Assembly (NCBI GenBank): GCA_023254365.1
Contig: JALRLQ010000056.1
Location: 1-9,651, forward strand
Reading direction: 5' to 3'
DNA from: Candidatus Poseidonia sp.
GTDB taxonomy: Archaea; Thermoplasmatota; Poseidoniia; Poseidoniales; Poseidoniaceae
Length of the DNA: 9,651 bases
Below the pieces are notes generated by a model. That model was not told the origin of the DNA. It did not search any database and saw only the letters and a list, made by a program, of their open reading frames with translations. A program made the position numbers and the translations under genes. Of this stretch, positions 1-5,655 are shown piece by piece. Each line of letters opens with the position of its first letter. Within the stretch, counting starts at the first letter, position 1.

Positions 1-3000
1 CCCGGACAATTCCTACCTCGTGTTCAACGCAGAGGGTTCGATTCTCGGAAAACTCTCAGGCTCCTTTGTTTCCAATCTACGCACCGGCGACGTGATTCTT
101 TTGGGAGGTTCCACCTACCGTGTGACCAACATCCAAGGCACGCGTGTCAACGTCACCAGCGTCACCGGTCATCGCCCAACGATTCCATCGTGGTCCGGTG
201 AAGCTCGCAGCCGCAGCAGAGAACTGTCGCAAGCGCTGTTGGATTTGATTGGGCACTGCATGGTCTCCCTTCGTCGAGAAAACGACCCGCGCTTGTTGCT
301 TCGCGACGTCTACGGGTTGTCAAACGAGGTTGCCAACGCCATCGCTCGCCACCTCGAAGAGCATTCACTCGATTCGTTCCAAGTGCCCGACTCTCAGCGC
401 ATCCTGGTCGAACAAGTCATCACGGGAGCCTTTCCAACCTACATGATCACCACCTGCCGTGGTCGTGGGTTCAACACGGCCTTGGGCTACTACATGGCTG
501 GACTGGCCGAAGCCAACAACATCAACGTCATCGAGATGTCGTTTGACGAAAACGGGTTGTTGCTCAAAACATCGCAGGAAGTCGACCCTGGGACGATGTA
601 CACGGCGTTCCAAGACAACAATCATCTCGACGTCATCGAGCGCTACATCATCAATACGCAAATCTTTGCCAAGCGCTTCCGTGAGGTTTCTGGTCGCTCG
701 CTTATCATTCCCAAGCGGATGGGCGCCGAAGAAATCAGCCCTCAGCAATTCCAACAACGGGCCGAAGCCTTGCTTCAGAAACACCGCACCATGGACGGTA
801 GCCTGCTGATGAGGGAAGCGAAGAACGAGATCATGTTTGGCGACATCGATTTGATCGGGTTGCAGGATTTCCTTCAGGCTTGCAGCACCGGCGATGCGCG
901 CATCGTCCACACCAAGGTGGTCGTCCCGTCTCGACTCGGCATGTCCCTGTTCATGTCGGCGTTTGAAGACCTGATGTCGATGAAGACACGGGCGTTCTTG
1001 GTCAAGGACATTGACCCGTCCATCCTCCAGCGACTTCTCGGGACACGCTCCTTGGCCACCGAACTTTCCAGCGAACAATTGTCGGCTTACTATTCTGACA
1101 AAGCGCCGGTTCCCTCAAACGCCAAAGGCTTGTACCGGTTGATGAGCCATGGTGGTGGCCTTGATAGGCAATTCAACAACCCACTCTATAGAGAAAAATT
1201 GAACGATATCCCCCATGAAACCATTCGCGAGTGGGTCGAGGAATTGTGCCAGGCAGGCCAAATCACCAAAATTGATGGAACGGGTCAAGAGGAGTTGGAT
1301 GGAAAATGGTTCACCAACTACATGGCCGAAATTCACGGCACCCTCGGGTGCCTTGCGGTAGCAGGTGGCAAAGAGGTCGAAAACCTCCTCGAACTTCACA
1401 CCCGTGGATTGAACTATTCCATCGCCACTTCGTTCGACGGTACCAAACCCACGGCATGGGAAGAGCGCATGTTGGGCGACCCCCAGGAAGCCTTGCGCGT
1501 GAAAATCATCGAGATGCTTGGTTCTGAAGGACCCAAAACGGCCGACGAGATGGTTGAACGCCTGCCTTTCCCTCAAACGCTGATCGAGCGTGCACTTCAC
1601 GAACTTGAGGGCCGCAACGTCGTTTCGGTTGGTTTCTACATCCAAACCAACGACGCTGAATACATCCTCAAAGTTGACGAACACCGACTGACGGGTGGAG
1701 AGGAAGAGGTTGTTGAATACCGATGGATTCAGAACATGGTCTTGGACAAGTCCTTCCATCAATACGGCGACAGTTTCACTGCGTTCAACGAGCACGTGCT
1801 TTTCCAAAAGCAGCAGGAATTGCTCTACCGTGTTGATGAATTTGCCTTCAGCGACTGGTCGGACGTTCAATTGGATTCCGATGTCATCATGGGTCGACTG
1901 CTCCACAATCGCATCGGTTACACCACCAAACGCAACATCTCCATGCTCTTGGGACTCAAACCCGAGGCTTGGGTTGGCCCGATGGAAGAAGAAATCCTCA
2001 CTAAGATTCCGCCCGGTGAGAATGTCACGCGCCAAGAGATCATGGATGACTATCCCAAAGGAGAGGAACACCGCGCCCTCCAGCGTGACCTGAAGAACGC
2101 CCTCAACAACCTTGAGCGACAAATGTTGGTCGTCAAGCAATTCGAAGAGGTACCCGGCCGTCGTCGACGACTGTCGCTCTTCCATCGCGTCGCCGATGTC
2201 TACGAACCGATGTCGTTCGAGGATGCCCTCGAAGAGGTTGTACGTCGCATGGGACCTGTCAAGGCCAGCACCCTTCGGTTCTACGTCTCCCGCAGCTTTG
2301 AGGAACTGACGGTTGCCCTGATGAACCTCGAGAAAGAAGGCCGTATCGCTAAAGTGATGGCGCTGGTGCCCGAGCCCGAGGCCTTCTTCTGCGCGCCCGA
2401 TGAGGTTGAGGAACTTCAGCGACCTCGCCGAGAAGACCGTACCGTTCGCATCCTCACCCAATCCGACCCCTACGTTTCACGGTTCATTTGGGAGGTCCGA
2501 AGCGTCCTCGACCGTGGATGGTATTTACCCATCTTCAAAGGCGTTGACCCCATTGGCAAGGTGCTGATGTTCAAGGTCAACGACTACCTCGAAATCAAGG
2601 ATTTGCACGTACCCACGGCCTACCTCGACGAGTTCTGCAAGGCGTTTGAACTGTTGCTGGAAAACCATGCAGCACAATTGGTCGATGTGTCGGTGCTCTC
2701 CAATTTCAACAGCGAACCGATCACGTCCCTTGACGACACGACCCGAGAAGCGTTGGAATCCATCGGGTTCAAGGTCACGGGCGAGCGCATGATTCGCGGG
2801 GCAGTTGTGGACCCGCAACCGAGGGAAATCGCTGAGCGGGCTCTGTTCCACAAGCACCATCTTCACCAACACACTCGTTTGGAAAACGAGATTCTTGCCC
2901 TCAAGGAAGTGGATGAAATCCGCGATGATTTTGCCCTGCGGGGACGGTGTGAATTGTACCGTGTGGACCTCAAGAGCATGGCCAGTGCGCATCGACTGCA

Positions 3001-3775
3001 TCAGGGCATCAACCTTCGAGGCCATCAGGTCTGGGCCAGTTACGAGCACTTCCAAGATGTCTTGGCCATCCGCAACCAACCGGCCGACGAAGAGTTGTGG
3101 GACATCGTTGAATTCTTCAGCAACCATTCTGACCCCAACCTGTTCAAAGAACGCCATGCGCTCTCCCAATCTGAGTTCAGAAAATTGATTCAGCCGCTGA
3201 TGAAAACAGGGCATATCGTCCAAGATTTCCGCGGTGGCTTCCGCAGTGTCTTCCCTCCTGAGGGTGTTGACCGTGCGGAATTGAGAAAGGAATACATACG
3301 CAAATTGGTCCAAAAATACCCGGTGATCACGCTGAGGCAACTGACCCAACTGGCGGGACCGTCGTTCAAACCTGAGGAATTGAAAGCCGTTCTCAATGCT
3401 TTTGAAGAGGATGAGACGCTCATCAAAGGCTTCCTGATTGAGGACTTCCACCAGGTCTGTTGGGGACGAAAAGAACTGCTCCAAGAAGCCAAATCGGTTC
3501 CTTCCATACGGGATTTCGTCCTCCCGCCTTCCGACCCCATCGCTCCGTATTTCACGGACATCATGAAAGAACGGTTTGGCTTCGGCTCAGCGTATTTGGT
3601 GTTCAGAAACGCGGAACCTGTTGCAGCGTTCAAAGCCAACACCCGAAACAAAATCATCGACGTGAAGGACTTTGAAGGTTCGGAAAAAGCCTGGAGAATC
3701 GTCAAGGAATTCGCTTGGGAACATCAGATGCCGCTGCAAACTGAATTGCGCATTGGTGGCAAGAAACTCCAGTGA
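1..3775 (+). CDS. lhr: Lhr-family ATP-dependent DNA helicase, C-terminal part (5' end outside window)
   Basis: Open from the left edge (in frame from base 2) to TGA at 3773-3775; residues are numbered from the GTG at 20, which is internal. It starts in the barrel of Lhr domain 4 (the DEAD/H-associated region): LSGSFVSNL, GDVILLGGSTYRV and a P-x-W-x-GE motif at W58. The family block FAKRFREVSGRSL (F216-L228) and a PSRLG stretch follow. The RecA motor with Walker A and DEAH boxes must lie upstream. After residue ~340 comes a long extension of winged-helix-like segments (DGKWF at 427-431) and a barrel resembling the Lhr-CTD/AlkZ (HTH_42) family. A winged-helix plus barrel unit appears twice (about 655-895 and 1023-1251). 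Family members are 3'-to-5' DNA translocases/helicases tied to DNA repair, and E. coli Lhr-CTD is reported to be a uracil-DNA glycosylase. Adding ~530 missing residues gives ~1,800 aa, longer than E. coli Lhr (1,538). The aspartate reported near the extreme C-terminus of E. coli Lhr has no obvious counterpart in the final GGKKLQ. Family assignment is firm; glycosylase activity is unproven. Confidence 0.88.
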   Translation, partial: PDNSYLVFNAEGSILGKLSGSFVSNLRTGDVILLGGSTYRVTNIQGTRVNVTSVTGHRPTIPSWSGEARSRSRELSQALLDLIGHCMVSLRRENDPRLLLRDVYGLSNEVANAIARHLEEHSLDSFQVPDSQRILVEQVITGAFPTYMITTCRGRGFNTALGYYMAGLAEANNINVIEMSFDENGLLLKTSQEVDPGTMYTAFQDNNHLDVIERYIINTQIFAKRFREVSGRSLIIPKRMGAEEISPQQFQQRAEALLQKHRTMDGSLLMREAKNEIMFGDIDLIGLQDFLQACSTGDARIVHTKVVVPSRLGMSLFMSAFEDLMSMKTRAFLVKDIDPSILQRLLGTRSLATELSSEQLSAYYSDKAPVPSNAKGLYRLMSHGGGLDRQFNNPLYREKLNDIPHETIREWVEELCQAGQITKIDGTGQEELDGKWFTNYMAEIHGTLGCLAVAGGKEVENLLELHTRGLNYSIATSFDGTKPTAWEERMLGDPQEALRVKIIEMLGSEGPKTADEMVERLPFPQTLIERALHELEGRNVVSVGFYIQTNDAEYILKVDEHRLTGGEEEVVEYRWIQNMVLDKSFHQYGDSFTAFNEHVLFQKQQELLYRVDEFAFSDWSDVQLDSDVIMGRLLHNRIGYTTKRNISMLLGLKPEAWVGPMEEEILTKIPPGENVTRQEIMDDYPKGEEHRALQRDLKNALNNLERQMLVVKQFEEVPGRRRRLSLFHRVADVYEPMSFEDALEEVVRRMGPVKASTLRFYVSRSFEELTVALMNLEKEGRIAKVMALVPEPEAFFCAPDEVEELQRPRREDRTVRILTQSDPYVSRFIWEVRSVLDRGWYLPIFKGVDPIGKVLMFKVNDYLEIKDLHVPTAYLDEFCKAFELLLENHAAQLVDVSVLSNFNSEPITSLDDTTREALESIGFKVTGERMIRGAVVDPQPREIAERALFHKHHLHQHTRLENEILALKEVDEIRDDFALRGRCELYRVDLKSMASAHRLHQGINLRGHQVWASYEHFQDVLAIRNQPADEELWDIVEFFSNHSDPNLFKERHALSQSEFRKLIQPLMKTGHIVQDFRGGFRSVFPPEGVDRAELRKEYIRKLVQKYPVITLRQLTQLAGPSFKPEELKAVLNAFEEDETLIKGFLIEDFHQVCWGRKELLQEAKSVPSIRDFVLPPSDPIAPYFTDIMKERFGFGSAYLVFRNAEPVAAFKANTRNKIIDVKDFEGSEKAWRIVKEFAWEHQMPLQTELRIGGKKLQ
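1982..2704 (+). repeat. Protein-level repeat unit A inside the Lhr extension (winged helices + AlkZ-like barrel)
   Basis: Residues about 655-895 of the helicase fragment. Two winged-helix-like segments come first: EEILTKI...ALNNLERQMLVVKQF, then ALEEVVRRMGPV...STLRFYV...ALMNLEKEGRIAKV. A barrel segment follows, opening ILTQSDP (Q814-S815-D816-P817) and continuing GWYLPIFKGVDPIGKVLMFK. This order matches the AlkZ/Lhr-CTD pattern of helix-turn-helix, 'SPFDP'-like turn, then beta-barrel. The repeat is visible only in protein sequence; the DNA copies are not alignable by eye. Confidence 0.55.
3086..3772 (+). repeat. Protein-level repeat unit B at the C-terminus of the Lhr extension
   Basis: Residues about 1023-1251. 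The segment order is the same as in unit A: EELWDIVEFF...KLIQPLMKTGHIVQDF, then KEYIRKLVQKYPVITLRQLTQL...LKAVLNAFEEDETLIKGF, then a barrel opening FVLPPSDP (S1171-D1172-P1173) and continuing SAYLVFRNAEPVAAFK to the end of the protein. Shared anchors with unit A are the 'L-x-x-SDP' turn and the 'YL-x-x-F-x-x-x-x-P' strand. The copies are strongly diverged, so this is an old duplication if real. Confidence 0.5.
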
Positions 3776-3813
3776 TGGTTGTTCGTTTCCCAGTATCTTC
3801 ATCCAATTTGACC

Positions 3814-4533
3814 TCACAACCCAAACCTGTATTCACCTTCGGATGACGATGTTGCATTTTCAGCCATTTCCTGAGCTTGAATTGCTTCCCAATAGAGTTC
3901 GTAGTATTCATCATCAGATTGGATGATTTTGTTGGTTTGTTTGTCAACAAGAGGATGATGATAAAACGACCAATAACTTGCCTGGATTGGATGGTCGATT
4001 AAACGCTCAATCATTCCGAGTGGGGAATTTGCAGGGAATGCACGACCGTATGAGACAAAGAGAAAGCCCACGATCCCCATCAATCCTCCAATGAAGGTCG
4101 CAGAGAATGCCCTGTCCATCAGAGGTGTGTCCAAAGTATACATCATTAAACCGCCAATACCAATGAAGTTCATCACTCCAAAAGTTAGACCAATGACAAT
4201 TTTATCTTGCAATCTTCTTTCTTCGACAAATCTGCCATCCAGTGTTGGATTCGTCTTGATGTATTTCTCAATCACTTCAACATTAACTCCTTTTTCTTCA
4301 AGACTTGGCTTTAAAATGACGTCCAAAAAATCCAATGCAACGTATGCAATTATAGGAAGGACTGCAAAAGCAGTTCCAGCAAATGCAATCCCAAGGGAAA
4401 AATCCCCAACTTTGCCATTACCTCTATAATCCAAAACTAAGAGTGCAAATGATAGAACCATTGCTGCAAATCCAATTGGAATAAGAAAAACGGTGGTCTT
4501 CTTTGTTTTCACAACGACCTCATACAAAGGCAT
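3814..4533 (-). CDS. Unrecognised four-helix integral membrane protein
   Basis: No family recognised. The frame is open to a TTG at 4554, but that codon lies inside the TATA-like box, so I choose the ATG at 4533 (MPLYEVVVKTKK, 239 aa), 24 bp downstream of the box centre. Hydrophobic segments at about 14-35, 46-68, 112-134 and 144-163 suggest four transmembrane helices in two hairpins. They are separated by a ~40-residue charged loop (EEKGVNVEVIEKYIK...EERRLQDK). The last ~75 residues are soluble, with aromatic and acidic runs (SYWSFYHH, DDEYYELYWEAIQ) and a Ser/Glu-rich tail. The loop and C-terminal domain probably face the same side. The gene is visibly AT-richer than its neighbours (about 40% GC by eye in its middle). 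It converges on the helicase gene with a 38-bp gap that is T-rich on the plus strand, a possible termination zone. Coding status is supported by length and the clear membrane pattern; function is unknown. Confidence 0.72.
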   Translation of the reverse strand: MPLYEVVVKTKKTTVFLIPIGFAAMVLSFALLVLDYRGNGKVGDFSLGIAFAGTAFAVLPIIAYVALDFLDVILKPSLEEKGVNVEVIEKYIKTNPTLDGRFVEERRLQDKIVIGLTFGVMNFIGIGGLMMYTLDTPLMDRAFSATFIGGLMGIVGFLFVSYGRAFPANSPLGMIERLIDHPIQASYWSFYHHPLVDKQTNKIIQSDDEYYELYWEAIQAQEMAENATSSSEGEYRFGL

Positions 4534-4752
4534 GGAGGATGGCCAGTTTTGCAAAATATAAGTCTTATTCCGCCTACAATCTTCGTATCATTGGATTACC
4601 CATCCCTATCCGCTATCCAAACCGCAGTGATTTTTCATGCATTAAGAGAATGCAGTGAGTTGGGATCGACTCAGGCCATAGTGGACCGGGTGTACAAAGG
4701 GAACCAAGGTATTTGCAAATAGTTTCCCGGTACGATCTTCCCTTTTGTCGTC
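4534..4752. other. Non-coding gap with two hairpins and a 10-bp palindrome
   Basis: This 219-bp gap lies between two minus-strand genes and contains no convincing ORF or tRNA. Apart from the TATA-like box listed separately, three elements are visible. The first is an inverted repeat TGCATT (4638-4643) / AATGCA (4649-4654) with a 5-nt loop. The second, directly after it, is TGAGT (4656-4660) / ACTCA (4669-4673). The third is the perfect palindrome ATTTGCAAAT (4711-4720), inside a wider GGGAA (4699-4703) / TTCCC (4724-4728) repeat. A 7-bp direct repeat GCAGTGA occurs at 4624-4630 and 4652-4658. No T-run follows either hairpin on the minus strand, so they are not textbook terminators. The elements could be 3'-end structure of the upstream gene, a regulator site for the downstream gene, or chance. 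Confidence 0.35.
4553..4561 (-). promoter_or_regulatory. TATA-like box for the membrane-protein gene
   Basis: On the minus strand this reads TTATATTTT. Its centre is 24 bp upstream of the ATG at 4533, close to the archaeal TATA-to-transcription-start distance, so the mRNA would begin at or within a few bases of the ATG (leaderless). It also rules out the overlapping TTG start. Confidence 0.5.
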
Positions 4753-5547
4753 TTATTCTGCAGATTCTGTTCGTAAGACCCGCTCGTTAATGGTGAATTC
4801 TGTCACACGATCGGTCGCCACCAACCTGTACTGGTCGAGATTGACATCCACGACAAACCTGAGGTTGTACATTGCGGGGTCGTATCGCATTCGAGGCCTT
4901 GCTTCATCGGCGTCTCCATCGTTCTCGATGGGCTCTTCCCAATCAGCACATTGAGCCCTCATGTTTCGTAGTGTTCCATCACGCTTTTCAAATTGAATTT
5001 CGAACACTGCGTGAGGGTTCCGGTCCAACAAATCGAGAATTTCTGGTTCAGGAATGAAGGTACGGCCTGAAGTGGAAGGTTGCCCGGGGACAGTGCGCTG
5101 ACGAGGTGGGGGGGGAGGTGGAAGTGATGCCAACTGCTCTTCTGTGAGTATCCGATGCAATGTTTTTGGGACTTCGGTCGGTTCTATGCACTCTCCACCC
5201 AGAAACAGAATCATGCTCGCCATCATGTCGGTGTGAAGGGGCCGAGGAAAGGTGTGGGTTGAGCGAACGCACACATTGGCCTGGTCAAGATGGATAGGAA
5301 GGTGGTGTTTCTTGAATCTCGTTTTGTAACCGAGGTCCATCGCTGCTGCTTCAAGGGGAAAGAGGTCAATCACGTGATTGTTCACCGTTCGTTGCAGGGA
5401 AATGTTCTCGCCGTGATGGATGCGGGTCCATTGCGTGAAGGAAAGGAGGGTCTCGCACCAATGCAACGCCCGTAGCACAGGTTCGATTCTTTTTCTATCA
5501 GCCGATTCAGGGTAGTTCAGTATTCCAAACGGTGTGTATTCTTGCAT
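4753..5547 (-). CDS. Unrecognised two-domain protein with polyproline hinge and C-terminal SH3-barrel-like domain
   Basis: Stop TAA at 4753-4755. The ATG at 5547 (MQEYTPFGILNYPES, 264 aa) is preferred to a TTG two codons upstream because it fits the TATA-like box 28 bp away. There is no signal peptide or transmembrane helix, so it should be cytoplasmic. The N-terminal part (about 1-140) is unrecognised, with a mildly hydrophobic stretch MMASMILFLGG near 108-118. Six prolines at 143-148 begin a flexible Pro/Ser/Thr linker to about 165. The C-terminal part (about 178-258) runs AVFEIQFEKRDGTLRNMRA...NLRFVVDVNLDQYRLVATDRVTEFTIN. This resembles small SH3-like barrels of the DUF2693 type: a strand with 'F-x-K-x-DGT-x-R-x-M', then 'V-x-D-x-x-x-x-x-Y-R-x-x-x-x-DRV'. 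That match is from memory of the family pattern and is tentative. An insertion rich in Asp/Glu (EEPIENDGDADEARP) lies between the two halves. Function is unknown; a binding or regulatory role is only a guess. Confidence 0.7.
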   Translation of the reverse strand: MQEYTPFGILNYPESADRKRIEPVLRALHWCETLLSFTQWTRIHHGENISLQRTVNNHVIDLFPLEAAAMDLGYKTRFKKHHLPIHLDQANVCVRSTHTFPRPLHTDMMASMILFLGGECIEPTEVPKTLHRILTEEQLASLPPPPPPRQRTVPGQPSTSGRTFIPEPEILDLLDRNPHAVFEIQFEKRDGTLRNMRAQCADWEEPIENDGDADEARPRMRYDPAMYNLRFVVDVNLDQYRLVATDRVTEFTINERVLRTESAE

Positions 5548-5570
5548 AGGCAAGGTCAGTCCTTTCGACC

Positions 5571-5579
5571 AATAATAAA
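5571..5579 (-). promoter_or_regulatory. TATA-like box for the gene ending at 4753
   Basis: On the minus strand this reads TTTATTATT, centred 28 bp upstream of the ATG at 5547. The spacing predicts a start site within a few bases of the ATG. It shares a 108-bp divergent intergenic region with the promoter of the surface-protein gene. Confidence 0.5.
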
Positions 5580-5624
5580 GAACTCATATTCCACAGTATT
5601 TCAGTCAAACCGATTTACCAAGCC

Positions 5625-5632
5625 GTTAATAG
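5625..5632 (+). promoter_or_regulatory. TATA-like box for the surface-protein gene
   Basis: GTTAATAG, with TTAATA at 5626-5631, is centred about 27 bp before the ATG at 5656, again predicting a leaderless transcript. No strong Shine-Dalgarno sequence lies immediately before the ATG (the preceding bases are TGCTTTTGACC). Confidence 0.42.
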
Positions 5633-5655
5633 GTGGCGGCGATGTGCTTTTGACC

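Noticed and set aside
20..22. GTG as the start of the helicase gene
   Set aside because: The frame is open to the window edge, and the sequence begins mid-domain in the Lhr barrel with no motor domain, so the gene is cut by the window.
1115..2461. 448-codon open frame on the minus strand inside the helicase gene, plus other long antisense frames (365-1078, 2525-3484)
   Set aside because: They lie wholly opposite a well-recognised gene. Their translations show no domain, signal or membrane pattern, and GC-rich codon use commonly leaves such frames open.
2459..2467. Q-S-D at 814-816 as the catalytic QxQ/QxD motif of AlkZ-type glycosylases
   Set aside because: In AlkZ the motif sits in a winged-helix segment near the N-terminus. 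Here it is in the turn opening the barrel, and unit B has P-S-D instead, so the resemblance is probably chance.
4534..4554. TTG start seven codons upstream for the membrane protein
   Set aside because: The TTG codon overlaps the TATA-like box, which cannot be inside the transcript it starts.
4638..4673. The two adjacent hairpins as an intrinsic terminator for the gene ending at 4753
   Set aside because: On the minus strand the hairpins are followed by an A-run (TGAAAAATC), not a T-run, and they lie about 80-115 bases past the stop. A structural role remains possible but not this one.
5542..5655. 38-residue N-terminal extension of the surface protein from TTG at 5542
   Set aside because: It would put a polar stretch before a perfect signal peptide, run through the promoter region and overlap the divergent gene. 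The ATG at 5656 explains everything.
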